Source: Chryseobacterium mulctrae
GTDB taxonomy: Bacteria; Bacteroidota; Bacteroidia; Flavobacteriales; Weeksellaceae
Direction of reading: 5' to 3'
NCBI RefSeq assembly: GCF_006175945.1
Contig: NZ_VAJL01000001.1
Coordinates: 496,001 to 560,000 of the forward strand
DNA length: 64,000 bases
Shown here in pieces: positions 9,432-18,399 of the stretch. Positions within the stretch are counted from its first letter, which is position 1; the number at the start of each line of letters is the position of its first letter. The translations under genes were made by a program, and so were the position numbers. The notes below the pieces were generated by a model, which saw only the letters and a list, made by a program, of their open reading frames with translations, was not told the DNA's origin and did not search any database.

Positions 9432-11516
9432 TCATTGGTCTGGGAATTCAAATATGGTTTTGTGGTCATCTTTCAAAACTAGATAGGCGCTGAACTTTTT
9501 GCCGTTCTTGGCCTTCATATTTTTGATAAGCGGGGTTTTTCTGTTGTTGATGAGCGAAATGATCTGCTGTAAGCTGAGCTGCACGCCGCAAACATTCCGG
9601 AACTGTATCCAGTTGCATTGTTCATCAGGACATTTTACAATTTTATCTTTGATGATGAGGTTGTGCTGCTGGCATTTTGGGCATTTGAGCTGGGGGATAT
9701 TTTCTTGCAGGATGGATAGTGACAATAGTTCTTTGGTGATCTCTCTTGTGTAGTCTTTGATGTCGGTGATGAATTGTTTTGAATTGAGCTCGCCTTTCTC
9801 GATCTTGTCCAATGCCATCTCCCACTCTGCGGTCATTTGCACATTGGCTATCTTTTGGTTTTTGACTAGACCGTAAACCTTTAGTCCTTTTTCGGTGGGT
9901 ACTAGAGCCTTGCTTTTTCGGATGATGTAGTTTCTGCTGAGCAGAGTTTCAATGATGGAGGCTCTGGTTGCGGGTGTACCGATCCCGATATTTGAAATGG
10001 CTTTCTGTTGTTCTTTATCTTTGATCGATCTTCCTGCATTTTCCATCGCTGACAACAAATCTGCCTCACTGTACAGTTTGGGCGGTTGGGTCGTTTTTTC
10101 TTTCAGATCAGTTTGTGAAATTTTGAGTTCGTCCCCGATCTTCAGTTCTGGGAGATCTATGAGCATTTCTTCGACATTATTGTTGTGGTCTGAAAGAACC
10201 CCTTTGATGGCTCGCCAGCCTTTGGTCAGTATTTTTGATCCTTTGATGCTGAAGTCATAGTGATGAACTTTGATCGTGATATGACTGACCTGCTTGGAGC
10301 AATGCTCTGAAAGGGATTCCATTAAACGGTAGGCGATCATATCGTAGATGGCCTTCTCTGTTGCGGTGATTGCGGATGGTATTTTTGTAGTGAACAACAG
10401 TCCGTGATGGTCGGTCACCTTGAGATCATTCACCATTCGCTTGTTGAAGTTGCCGAATTTGAGGGTTGAAATGGCGGGTTTGAATTGATCGGTTGTGTTT
10501 AAGATTCTTACCAGCTCTGGGATTTCCGCCCAGAGGTCTTCAGGAATGTATTTGCTTCCGGTTCGTGGATACGTGATGAATCTCTTTTCGTAAAGTGACT
10601 GTGCGGTCTGCAAGACCTCATCGGCCGACAGACCTAATTTTCGGTTGGCTTCCTTTTGAAGTTCGGTCAGGTCATAAAGTAAGGGCGATTGTTCTTTTAC
10701 AGTATTGACAGTGACATCCTCAACAGTAGCCCTGCCCTCTCGCTCTATGGATCTTAGGATCTGTTCTGTCTGCTTCTTGTCTTCCCACTGTTCGGTGGAT
10801 TGGCTGGTGAAATCCAGGTATTCTTTTCGGTGCTTTAACTGGATCTGGAAGTATTTCCTCTGTTTGAAATTTTGATGGTCTTCAAATCTTTTGCAGATCA
10901 AAGCCAGTGTCGGGGTCTGTACCCTGCCTAAGGAATATACATCCTGGTTAGCAGCAATGCTCAATGCCTGAGTGGCATTGATCCCGACCAGCCAGTCGGC
11001 TTCGCTTCTGGCCTTTGCAGCATCGTACAAACCGTCGAAGGCTGAGCCTGACTGGAGTTTTTTGAAGCCGTCCTGGATGGCCTTTTCAGTAAGAGAACTG
11101 ATCCACAATCTTTCAAACGGTTTGTTACATTGGAGGTAGTGGTAGATGTATCGGAAGATCAACTCACCTTCCCTTCCTGCATCGGTAGCAACGATGATAC
11201 TGTCGCATCGTTTGATGACATTTTGTATGATCTTTAATTGTTTGAGTGCAGAAGGATCAGGCTGATAGCCTTTTTGGTTCTGCTTCTTTATGGTTCTTGG
11301 GACCACTAGGAATGGATCGGGAAAGATAGGCAAAGAGGCTTTGTCAAAACCTCTTATACCATGATCTTCCGGCATTCCCAAAGACACCAGATGTCCTAAT
11401 GCCCAGGTCACGCAGTACGCGTTACCTTCCAGGTAACCGTCTTTTCTTTCGTTGGCATTTAACAATTGTGCGATCTCTCGTGCAACACTTGGCTTTTCTG
11501 CGATGATGGCTTTCAT
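9432..11516 (-). CDS. topB: DNA topoisomerase III (type IA), mobile-element type
   Basis: 694 residues. The TOPRIM domain begins at the N-terminus (MKAIIAEKPSVAREIA, with DAGREGELI further on). The catalytic tyrosine lies in RFITYPRTGSKYI. A C-terminal zinc-ribbon-like segment has two Cys pairs (CPKCQQ and CPDEQC). Type IA topoisomerases relax negative supercoils by single-strand passage. Copies of this size next to DUF3945 proteins are standard cargo of Bacteroidota conjugative elements, where they are thought to help process or segregate the element. It is 57 bases after the DUF3945 gene and probably in one operon with it. The region is visibly richer in G and C than the defence genes to its left. 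Confidence 0.95.
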   Translation of the reverse strand: MKAIIAEKPSVAREIAQLLNANERKDGYLEGNAYCVTWALGHLVSLGMPEDHGIRGFDKASLPIFPDPFLVVPRTIKKQNQKGYQPDPSALKQLKIIQNVIKRCDSIIVATDAGREGELIFRYIYHYLQCNKPFERLWISSLTEKAIQDGFKKLQSGSAFDGLYDAAKARSEADWLVGINATQALSIAANQDVYSLGRVQTPTLALICKRFEDHQNFKQRKYFQIQLKHRKEYLDFTSQSTEQWEDKKQTEQILRSIEREGRATVEDVTVNTVKEQSPLLYDLTELQKEANRKLGLSADEVLQTAQSLYEKRFITYPRTGSKYIPEDLWAEIPELVRILNTTDQFKPAISTLKFGNFNKRMVNDLKVTDHHGLLFTTKIPSAITATEKAIYDMIAYRLMESLSEHCSKQVSHITIKVHHYDFSIKGSKILTKGWRAIKGVLSDHNNNVEEMLIDLPELKIGDELKISQTDLKEKTTQPPKLYSEADLLSAMENAGRSIKDKEQQKAISNIGIGTPATRASIIETLLSRNYIIRKSKALVPTEKGLKVYGLVKNQKIANVQMTAEWEMALDKIEKGELNSKQFITDIKDYTREITKELLSLSILQENIPQLKCPKCQQHNLIIKDKIVKCPDEQCNWIQFRNVCGVQLSLQQIISLINNRKTPLIKNMKAKNGKKFSAYLVLKDDHKTIFEFPDQ

Positions 11517-11573
11517 AGGATTGGATTTATTGTGATTAAAATTGTATTTGTGATTGTAATTGTCAGTGATTCA

Positions 11574-13031
11574 TTACATCTTGCGTCCTTTGGATCTGAC
11601 CGGTTTCTTCTGCTGGGCTTCCTGCTTTTTATTGGCAGGCTGCTGCTGTTTAGACTCCAACGGTTCTTTGATGTTCTTGGTGGCCTCATTCGTCTTGCCA
11701 TCGGAATTGACCGCCTTTTGGGTCTTATGGTCTTCTGAAGGCTGGGCTTTTTCTTTGAGCTTATTGGGGTTGATAAAGGAAAACTCGGTTTTCGAGGTGT
11801 CTTGATTGAAAGTGATATAGCCTTGGTATGCTTTTCCTTTGCCGTCCACCAATCCATCAACATAGACCGTCTGCCCTGCTTTGAATTTGTCGTATTGCGC
11901 ATCATCCAGTTCTTTTCCTCGGAAAACTCTTGGTGCTTCCCCATCTTTGTTTTGAGCTTGCTGATTGGATGGGTTCTGTCGTTGTCCTTGCTGCTGGTTT
12001 TGGTTGTTGTTGAATATAAATTCAACATAGCGTTTGTCAGCGTTGAACTGTACAGTAGCATCAAACAGTTCTCCTTTTTTGGAGGTCATTCCTTCCAGAT
12101 AAAGCGGCTTACCTTCGAGTAAGGTCTGCTTCTGGTGATCATCCAGCTTGATGCCCTTGATCTCATCCGGGATCTTCATATACTCTGCCCTGTACGCAAC
12201 CAATTCATTGGTCAGTCGGTCACGGCTGATGACTGATGAGATGATCTCATCGGTCTTGGGGTTGACAAGATCGACGACCCTGCCCATGTTTCCGCTTTCT
12301 TTCAGGTTTTTCTTGTCTTCGTCGGTGAACTCGTGACCGAGGAACTTAAGATTGTAGTTAGGCTCTTTGCGAATGCCGTGCAGATTCACGGCAACCTCTC
12401 CGTTGTCTGCGGTCTGGAGTGATAGACGGACATCCATCTTGCTGACCGCTGTTCCCAGATTGATGGTAATAGGAATTAAATTATTGGTCTTGAAACCTCT
12501 GAGCAGAGGATCCATAGCATTCATCTTTTCAAGCTTTTCCTGGTTCAGCCCGAATTTCTCCATCGTCTTCCAGTCGATCTGTTCCGGCTGAAAACGGTAT
12601 TCCTGATTGTCTGTGTTGTTTTCCATTGTATTCTGATTTTTTAATGGGTTAGTATTCTTTGGTAAAATTTCATATTCCTTAAGCTTTTCCTTTTCTTCAG
12701 GCGATGCCTGATCCACATACTGCTGTAGGTCTTTTGCTATGTTGACCGCATCGTATTCCGAGACCTTGAAGAAATTGAAATGCGAAGGGTTTTTAAGCTG
12801 CCGGTAGAAATTGGAAAAGAAGTTGGAGAAGAGATCACCGTGCTTGTCGACCCTGATCAACTGGTCATTGTCCTTTTTCTCATCAGGAGGGATCTTTTGA
12901 AGGTTTCCTTCCTCGTCTATGCCTTTGACCATCTCGACAGCATTGGTGTTGATGTTCAGGACAAGCAATGTATCGGACACTGGCTTGATTTTATTCGTTT
13001 CATTGGTTGCATTCTGTACCTTCTTTTCCAT
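11574..13031 (-). CDS. DUF4099/DUF3945 mobile-element protein
   Basis: 485 residues. After an N-terminal segment (about 15-140), a DUF4099-like region (about 150-260, starting near YRFQPEQIDW) is followed by two DUF3945-type repeats: one at about 275-345 (LDDHQKQTLLEGKPLYLEGM) and one at about 370-435 (LDDAQYDKFKAGQTVYVDGL). The tail is basic, Gln/Lys-rich and ends PVRSKGRKM, suggesting nucleic-acid contact. These domains are typical of Bacteroidota conjugative transposons, usually beside topoisomerase III as here. The molecular role is not known. It lies between the HTH gene and topB in one orientation. Confidence 0.85.
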   Translation of the reverse strand: MEKKVQNATNETNKIKPVSDTLLVLNINTNAVEMVKGIDEEGNLQKIPPDEKKDNDQLIRVDKHGDLFSNFFSNFYRQLKNPSHFNFFKVSEYDAVNIAKDLQQYVDQASPEEKEKLKEYEILPKNTNPLKNQNTMENNTDNQEYRFQPEQIDWKTMEKFGLNQEKLEKMNAMDPLLRGFKTNNLIPITINLGTAVSKMDVRLSLQTADNGEVAVNLHGIRKEPNYNLKFLGHEFTDEDKKNLKESGNMGRVVDLVNPKTDEIISSVISRDRLTNELVAYRAEYMKIPDEIKGIKLDDHQKQTLLEGKPLYLEGMTSKKGELFDATVQFNADKRYVEFIFNNNQNQQQGQRQNPSNQQAQNKDGEAPRVFRGKELDDAQYDKFKAGQTVYVDGLVDGKGKAYQGYITFNQDTSKTEFSFINPNKLKEKAQPSEDHKTQKAVNSDGKTNEATKNIKEPLESKQQQPANKKQEAQQKKPVRSKGRKM

Positions 13032-13126
13032 AGCAGATATTTTGTGCGATGAAGATAGAGGGGTTAGTGGTGACTGTTTTGATTTGGACCTTTGTCTACT
13101 TCTTTGGCAGCTTCTGTCTTACTTCA

Positions 13127-13408
13127 TTATGCACTTAGACATTCTCTGATGAGCTGATGGACGTCCGACAGTTTGTAATAAAGCTTACCACTGATGGTAT
13201 AGTATGGCAGTTTCTTATCGGTGCGGTAGCGTTGCAGTGATCTTGAACTGATCTTTAAGAGTTGCAATACGTCCTGATTGTCAAGAAGCACCTCGCCGTC
13301 GATCTCTATAAACCGGGATTGGCTGGATGAAACTTGTTCTTTAAGGATGTCAAATCGCTCCATGATTCTTTCCATCCATGCGATAAATTCTGTTCTTTCG
13401 GTATTCAT
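13127..13408 (-). CDS. Excisionase-like helix-turn-helix protein
   Basis: 93 residues. The C-terminal half is a winged HTH of the MerR/excisionase type: LLDNQDVLQLLKISSRSLQRYRTDKKLPYYTISGK read across about residues 43-77, then KLSDVHQLI. Such proteins open the DUF3945-topB operon in Bacteroidota mobile elements and act as regulators or recombination directionality factors. It precedes the DUF3945 gene by 95 bases on the same strand. Which of the two roles applies cannot be read from sequence. Confidence 0.85.
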   Translation of the reverse strand: MNTERTEFIAWMERIMERFDILKEQVSSSQSRFIEIDGEVLLDNQDVLQLLKISSRSLQRYRTDKKLPYYTISGKLYYKLSDVHQLIRECLSA

Positions 13409-13502
13409 AACGGTGATTTTTTGATGTTAATAATGATTTGAACAGTTGATCAACTTTTTATTGGGGTAAAGTTGGAAATTGCACATCACATAAAATCACT
13501 AC

Positions 13503-13522
13503 CTTTTCGTAGTACCGAAAAG
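13503..13522. repeat. Inverted repeat upstream of the HTH operon
   Basis: CTTTTCG, six-base spacer, CGAAAAG: a perfect 7-bp inverted repeat 95 bases upstream of the HTH gene and 66 bases before the small plus-strand gene at 13588. It may be an operator for the HTH protein. A T-rich stretch follows on the plus strand, so a weak terminator is an alternative. Confidence 0.35.
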
Positions 13523-13587
13523 ATTTTAAGTTTTTGAAATGAATATTTTTGGTAAAAGATCGATATTTACTATAAAATAAAAATAAG

Positions 13588-13854
13588 ATGGGATTGACAG
13601 AACAGCTTTTTGGAAGTGCTGCTGAGAAATTTACAGAATGTGTTGAAATTAGAATTGCGGAACTCAATGAGAAGTATAAAGACTTTCTTTCTGAACAAAA
13701 TATTGATCTGAATGATTCCTATATAATCACATTTGGACAAAGCGGGACAGGCAGAATTGGATTCAGTAGGACGAGTGATATTTCAAATGAGATTGATATC
13801 GAGATTGATAAAATTCTACATGATTGTGCGGAACAGCATCTTAATAAATTGTAG
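13588..13854 (+). CDS. Small hypothetical acidic protein
   Basis: 88 residues, mixed alpha/beta, acidic, no signal peptide or membrane segment, no family recognised. It is divergent from the HTH operon. A Bacteroidota-type -7 box TATTTTTG lies at 13544-13551, 36 bases before the ATG, with no clear -33 partner. Codon use and length are compatible with a real gene; function unknown. Confidence 0.55.
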   Translation: MGLTEQLFGSAAEKFTECVEIRIAELNEKYKDFLSEQNIDLNDSYIITFGQSGTGRIGFSRTSDISNEIDIEIDKILHDCAEQHLNKL

Positions 13855-13963
13855 TATCTCATTAGAATTTGTACATCTATGTGTTCTGGTTAATGGAATG
13901 ATTTAGTTTACAACAATAAATTTGTTAACGTCTTGAAATTCCTAAAAATAAGGTTCAATAAAA

Positions 13964-13988
13964 GATCCCCGCAAAATTTGCAGGGATC
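13964..13988 (-). terminator. Terminator of the first histone-H1-like gene
   Basis: GATCCC-c-GCAAA pairs with TTTGC-a-GGGATC; read on the minus strand the hairpin is followed by TTTTATT. It starts 15 bases after the stop of the gene at 14004-14180. Confidence 0.7.
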
Positions 13989-14003
13989 AGTATCGTAACA
14001 TTC

Positions 14004-14180
14004 TTATTTCTTTGATTCCTCAACAGAAACTTTTCTGAAGTCTTTAAATAATTTGCTGAGTTCAAGCGCAGATTTTCTTGCTCTTGTCCCGGCAGCCTTG
14101 TTCCCTTTTTCAGATTGCTGATTTGCTTCAGCAGAAAATGCTTCAAATTCTGCGTTGATCTTTTCGATTAGTTCTTTCAT
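14004..14180 (-). CDS. Histone-H1-like small basic protein, copy 1
   Basis: 58 residues from ATG at 14180: MKELIEKINAEFEAF at the start, then the core KGNKAAGTRARKSALEL, ending FRKVSVEESKK. This matches the short Hc1/histone-H1-like family of Bacteroidota, thought to bind DNA or RNA as a nucleoid or growth-phase factor. It is below usual ORF-length cutoffs; a longer ORF in another frame here (13955-14146) is a shadow. It has its own promoter box and terminator, so it is a monocistron. A near-identical paralogue lies at 28319-28495, differing at about three positions (residues 17, 20-21 region). Confidence 0.88.
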   Translation of the reverse strand: MKELIEKINAEFEAFSAEANQQSEKGNKAAGTRARKSALELSKLFKDFRKVSVEESKK

Positions 14181-14209
14181 ACTGTGATAATTTAAAATTA
14201 ATTGGACGG

Positions 14210-14217
14210 CAAATATA
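14210..14217 (-). promoter_or_regulatory. -7 box (TATATTTG) of histone-H1-like copy 1
   Basis: TATATTTG on the minus strand, 30 bases upstream of the start. The context (AT)TATATTTGCC is conserved at the second copy (28525-28532), supporting a functional promoter. No clear -33 TTTG is seen. Confidence 0.6.
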
Positions 14218-14296
14218 ATGGTTATGGGGCTTTTATTCGATATCTTTAAATCTTGTTTAGATGATTTTTTTTATTTTTATTGAAAATTAAAAACCA

Positions 14297-15109
14297 ATGA
14301 ATTACCAGACATTTGAGCCTGATCAGGAATTGGAGGTACTTGTCAAATGCTATTGGACACTGGAAAGTTCAGTAGATGAACAACGGGAAAAGCAATCCGT
14401 TGTTCCAGATGGATGTATGGAGATGATCTTTCATTATGGTGATCTTTATAAGCAGTACATCGGCAGAGGAAAAAGTATGATCCAACCCAGATGCTTTGTC
14501 ATCGGTCAGCTGACAAGACCACTTGAAATAGAACCTACCGAAAGGACGGGTATTTTCTCTGTCCGCTTTCATCCCTATGGTTTTTTACCTTTTGCTTTCC
14601 TATCCATCAAGGAAATGGAAAACACAGCCATTTCATTGGAAAAACTCTTCGGACAGAATGGGAAAGATCTGGAGGAGAAAATATTAAATACGAATTCGGT
14701 GCAGGAAAGGATCAATTTGGTCGAAATATTTTTACTGAACAGTCTGAGACGCTTAGAAACTATAGATCATATTGTGAGATCGACTGTTGAGACCATTTTA
14801 ACGGGTAACGGACAACTTTCCATTAATGAACTTTCCAGCCAGATCCACATCAACCGCAGGCAATTGGAGCGTAAATTTTATTTGGCCGTAGGTTTAAGCC
14901 CAAAACAACTGTCGAAGACCATTCGTCTGCAGTCTGCACTTAAGATGCTGTTGACGAAGGAATCTGCTAACCTTACGGCTCTGGCCCATGAGAATAATTA
15001 TTATGATCAGGCTCACTTCATCAAAGATTTCAAAGAACTTGTTGGCATTACCCCAAAAGAATTCTACGGAAAGAATCTGAAAATGACCTCTTTTTTTATC
15101 GGAGATTGA
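14297..15109 (+). CDS. AraC-family transcriptional regulator
   Basis: 270 residues. The N-terminal domain (about 1-150, with VVPDGCMEMIFHYGD and FSVRFHPYGF) is the DUF6597-type sensor common in Bacteroidota AraC proteins. The C-terminal two-HTH domain runs from about 165 to 262 (SINELSSQIHINRRQLERKF, then ALAHENNYYDQAHFIKDFKELVGITPKEF). It probably regulates the neighbouring lipoprotein gene or itself; the ligand is unknown. It is divergent from the histone-H1-like gene across 116 bases. Confidence 0.93.
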   Translation: MNYQTFEPDQELEVLVKCYWTLESSVDEQREKQSVVPDGCMEMIFHYGDLYKQYIGRGKSMIQPRCFVIGQLTRPLEIEPTERTGIFSVRFHPYGFLPFAFLSIKEMENTAISLEKLFGQNGKDLEEKILNTNSVQERINLVEIFLLNSLRRLETIDHIVRSTVETILTGNGQLSINELSSQIHINRRQLERKFYLAVGLSPKQLSKTIRLQSALKMLLTKESANLTALAHENNYYDQAHFIKDFKELVGITPKEFYGKNLKMTSFFIGD

Positions 15110-15219
15110 TCGTGTCGCGTTTTTACAATTTTGTTTACAGGGGATATTGCAACTTCGCATCGTGATCTGATGACAAGGCAAAGAGAATTGTAGTAAACGC
15201 CATCAATAAAACAAAAACG

Positions 15220-15696
15220 ATGACAAAAAGAATATTTTTTTCTATGGTTGCTGCACTGCTAACGCTTTGTACCTGTACCGTAAAAAATCCAAGCAATATC
15301 AAAAAAATAGAATGGCTGGTCGGAACCTGGGAACATAAAACTTCGAAAGGTAATATTTATGAAACCTGGAAAAAAGGCGATGGAAATGAACTTGTCGGTA
15401 AAAGTTATGTGATCAAGAATAAGGATACTATCTTATTTGAGAGCATACGATTGGTTCACGAGCAAGGCAAACTTTTTTATATTCCGGCTGTTAAGGATCA
15501 GAATGAAGGTACTCCAATCCGTTTCGAGGGAAAGAGATTTTCTGAAACCCATTTGGTGTTTGAAAATAAAATGCACGATTTCCCACAGGTCATCTCTTAC
15601 AAAAAGATTAGTGAAGACTCTTTGAAGGCTGAGATTTCAGGACTTAGGAATGGAAAGGAAGAACGGCGTTACTTCCCAATGAGACGTATTAAATAG
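15220..15696 (+). CDS. DUF6265-type lipocalin-like lipoprotein
   Basis: 158 residues. The signal peptide has a lipobox ending at about Cys18-Cys20 (LLTLCTCTV), so it is probably a lipoprotein. The body begins IEWLVGTWEHKT and continues with ETWKKGDGNELVGKSY, the DUF6265 lipocalin-like barrel pattern. These proteins are exported and probably bind a small hydrophobic ligand; no substrate is known. It lies 110 bases downstream of the AraC gene, so the two may be functionally linked. Confidence 0.83.
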   Translation: MTKRIFFSMVAALLTLCTCTVKNPSNIKKIEWLVGTWEHKTSKGNIYETWKKGDGNELVGKSYVIKNKDTILFESIRLVHEQGKLFYIPAVKDQNEGTPIRFEGKRFSETHLVFENKMHDFPQVISYKKISEDSLKAEISGLRNGKEERRYFPMRRIK

Positions 15697-15716
15697 AGTC
15701 TCATATATTAATCCGC

Positions 15717-15738
15717 AGAACAGGTTAAAACCTGCTCT
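15717..15738. terminator. Bidirectional terminator between convergent genes
   Basis: AGA-a-CAGGTT pairs with AACCTG-c-TCT, followed by TTTA on the plus strand. It sits in the 48-base gap between the convergent genes ending at 15696 and 15745. Confidence 0.6.
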
Positions 15739-15744
15739 TTTATG

Positions 15745-17088
15745 CTATATAAATTTTGCAAGAATAAATCCTATAACCAAAGCCACTAGAAATGCAATGA
15801 TAATCTTCGTATGATCGGTTTTACTACTTTGGACTTCCTGATTAAGCCTGACATTTTCCTGCTTAAGAGTTTCCAGATTAACCTTTAAAGAAGCTGTACT
15901 TTCATTGATGGCAGACTGGATGTTCTTTTCGTGCAGAACAGCGATTTCCCTTTTGTAGCTCTCCATTTCAGCCTGGCGCTGTTTCTGCTGCTCCTGGAAA
16001 TTCTTCTGAAGATCTTCCAACTGTTTAGTTGAAGTAGACTGAAGTTTCTGAAACTCTTCATTCCTCACCTTAAGCTGATCTGAAAAGGTCTTATTATGTG
16101 CCTCACTCTGTTCTTTGTATGTTTTTTGGGCTTCAGTGAACTCGTCATTTTTCTTCTTCAGCTGTTTTTCTAAAGTTTCTACCTGTTCCGAAAACTGCTT
16201 GGTGACATCTTTTTTGACCTCATCTATGAGAAGAGCCCTTGAATTGGATCGTTCATGGGATAATTTTTCAGCAATGGCATGCAATCCAGCACCATAATCG
16301 TGGGGCAAATGAAAACGCTTGTCAGCCAGCTTATCCAATAAGGTCTCATCTACCGTATGGCCGATGGCCGTCACAGTAACCGGTTTCATTGTGATGAATA
16401 ATTCGGATAAGTTCAGGTCATTGAAGGTTTCCATACTCTGTCGGTCACCTCCTCCCCTGACCAAGGCAACAATGTCATAATCCAAAGCTGAAATTTCTTT
16501 CAGTTTGGAAATGATCGCGGTGGAGGAAGTGATATTACAGCTGTGATCTGAAATATCAAAATACTTTCTTGAAACATCCAGTCCTTCGAAAAAATCCTTC
16601 TGGACAATCGCATTATTTCCATAAATGTTAGCGACCCTGACCTTTTCATCTTTGAGCATCTTATCCCTGATCAAGGTCTCAAGGTCTTTTGATCCTGTCT
16701 CCAGTTTTTTCTGGATCAGCCCATACCTTTCCAGCTCTTCTTCGGAGATGGATTTTTCTTCCTGCTGAATGATCTCATCAACCACAAAACGAAGCTCTAT
16801 CGAAGAATTTTTAATGTTTTTCTCAATGAACCCCCTGAGTGTGTAGATCTCATTATTCGTGATTTTACTCCTGAGTAATGAAGAAATACGAATCCCTATC
16901 GAAGTGTGATCACCTTCTGAGAACAGAAGGTCATAATAATAGTTTCCATATGATTTACCGCCACCAAAAGCATATCTGCCTTTAAGATAGATCAGATTGA
17001 CCGTGGCATTGAGCTTCAGGGCATTGCTGAAGATCCCAATGACTGAGGCTGGTGAATAGACCGGATATGTGACATCTTGATCGTCCAT
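15745..17088 (-). CDS. Exodeoxyribonuclease VII large-subunit-like protein with coiled coil and C-terminal membrane anchor
   Basis: 447 residues. The N-terminal 100 residues fit an OB-fold as in XseA. The XseA catalytic-type region follows, with ALVRGGGDRQSMETFNDL and TAIGHTVDETLLD at about 210-255. From about 280 to 425 there is a continuous Gln/Glu/Lys-rich coiled coil, and the protein ends in a hydrophobic segment (IIIAFLVALVIGFILAKFI), a likely tail anchor. XseA normally acts with many small XseB subunits on single-stranded DNA in the cytoplasm; no xseB is nearby and normal XseA lacks a membrane anchor. It is therefore probably a specialised paralogue, perhaps of mobile-element or defence origin. 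Confidence 0.82.
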   Translation of the reverse strand: MDDQDVTYPVYSPASVIGIFSNALKLNATVNLIYLKGRYAFGGGKSYGNYYYDLLFSEGDHTSIGIRISSLLRSKITNNEIYTLRGFIEKNIKNSSIELRFVVDEIIQQEEKSISEEELERYGLIQKKLETGSKDLETLIRDKMLKDEKVRVANIYGNNAIVQKDFFEGLDVSRKYFDISDHSCNITSSTAIISKLKEISALDYDIVALVRGGGDRQSMETFNDLNLSELFITMKPVTVTAIGHTVDETLLDKLADKRFHLPHDYGAGLHAIAEKLSHERSNSRALLIDEVKKDVTKQFSEQVETLEKQLKKKNDEFTEAQKTYKEQSEAHNKTFSDQLKVRNEEFQKLQSTSTKQLEDLQKNFQEQQKQRQAEMESYKREIAVLHEKNIQSAINESTASLKVNLETLKQENVRLNQEVQSSKTDHTKIIIAFLVALVIGFILAKFI

Positions 17089-17289
17089 GTGATTGACTGT
17101 CGTTTTAAAAAAGCTTGATAAGCAAAGGTATTGCTAATTGAACTTAAATAAAATAGCCGTGTTTACATATCCTGAAAAGGTGAGCTTTTAAATTGAATGC
17201 AACAATTACCTATACTTTAAAAGAATATAGAACGTATGTCGCTTTCTAACTTTTGGCTTCAACTATTACAACATTTTAGTTGCTTTAGA

Positions 17290-17360
17290 AATAAAAAAAT
17301 CCCCAAATAATATGGGGATAAAAACTAATAACCATGAAAACCTTTTTACAAGTATTTCCT
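17290..17360 (-). ncRNA. Candidate small RNA with own promoter and terminator
   Basis: In the 417-base gap 17089-17505, the minus strand reads a -7 box TAATTTTG (17364-17371), about 40 bases of transcript, then a hairpin ATCCCC / GGGGAT (17299-17319) followed by seven T. This makes a self-contained 70-nt transcript. On the plus strand the same stretch contains a 15-codon frame from ATG at 17336 after the hairpin, so a leader peptide is the alternative reading. The rest of the gap shows nothing I can call. Confidence 0.35.
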
Positions 17361-17505
17361 TTGCAAAATTATGTAAACTAAATACATTTTAAAATCTTCA
17401 TTGGTGTTAATTGTATTTTAAAAAAGACCTGATTATCTTAATGTTTCCTAAAAAGAATGAAATTATTTTACAGTCGAACATCAAGGTCTGATCCTTTGAA
17501 AAAAA

Positions 17506-18183
17506 CTAAATCAGCTTCAAAAGTTCCTCAGCCACCTTTTCTGAAGATGCAGGATTTTGTCCTGTGATCAGTCTTCCGTCAACCACAGCGTAAGGAGCCC
17601 AATCTTCAATTTTACTATATGATCCGCCATTCTGTTTCAGCATATCTTCAACCAGAAACGGAACAACATCCGTTAACTGTACTGCCTCTTCTTCGGTATT
17701 GGTGAATCCGGTAACATTTTTATCCTTTACCAGATACTCACCATCTATTTTCACATCCTTCAAAACCCCGGGAGCGTGGCATACAAATGCTACAGGCTTA
17801 CCGTTGGTATAAAAATCAACTATAAGGTCTTGTGAAACCTTGTCTTCAGCCAGATCCCATAAAGGACCGTGACCACCAGGATAGAATACCGCATCAAAGT
17901 CTTCACTTTTGACTTCGGATAATTTGTGGGTGTTTTTTAATTTTTCCTTTAAAACCTCATCATTATCCATTCTACGTGTTGCATCCGTTTGAGATGAAGG
18001 GTCTTCACTTTTCGGATCAATTGGTGGTTGACCCCCTTTTGGAGAGGCCAATGTAATTTCAACCCCTTTATCAGACAATGCATAATATGGCGCTGCTAAT
18101 TCCTCAGTCCAGAATCCGGTCTTCTGACCTGTATTTCCTAATTCATCGTGACTCGTAAGCACGAATAAAACTTTTTTGCTCAT
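17506..18183 (-). CDS. DJ-1/PfpI-family type 1 glutamine-amidotransferase-like protein (Hsp31-like)
   Basis: 225 residues. The nucleophile elbow is FVCHAPG with Cys135 and His136; the conserved acidic residue is in TEELAAPY near residue 28. The length and the N-terminal TSHDELGNTGQKTGFWTEELA fit the Hsp31-like branch of DJ-1 proteins, which act as glyoxalase III or deglycase-like enzymes on methylglyoxal and protect under oxidative or carbonyl stress. Cytoplasmic, no signal peptide. It stands alone upstream of the DNA-damage cassette. Confidence 0.93.
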   Translation of the reverse strand: MSKKVLFVLTSHDELGNTGQKTGFWTEELAAPYYALSDKGVEITLASPKGGQPPIDPKSEDPSSQTDATRRMDNDEVLKEKLKNTHKLSEVKSEDFDAVFYPGGHGPLWDLAEDKVSQDLIVDFYTNGKPVAFVCHAPGVLKDVKIDGEYLVKDKNVTGFTNTEEEAVQLTDVVPFLVEDMLKQNGGSYSKIEDWAPYAVVDGRLITGQNPASSEKVAEELLKLI

Positions 18184-18399
18184 TTATATCTATTTAATGT
18201 ATTACTACAAAGTTGGAATTTATCTGTGTTTTGAACACAGGATCTAAGTCACTATTTTAATGTGATCCAAATCACACTTTTTTGAGACGAAGACAAATAA
18301 AAATTATTTTATGTGTCACAGAGTTCCTTTATTTTGAAAGACGCTAAGACCTTCTATCTTGTTATTGATGGTCTTATGTACGATCTCAACTGAAAAACT

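Noticed and set aside
11513..12064. 183-codon frame antisense-shifted inside the DUF3945 gene
   Set aside because: Same-strand shadow of the DUF3945 frame, with Lys/Ser/Arg-rich nonsense composition.
13955..14146. 63-codon minus-strand frame
   Set aside because: It overlaps the 58-residue histone-H1-like gene in another frame; the latter has family sequence, a promoter and a terminator.
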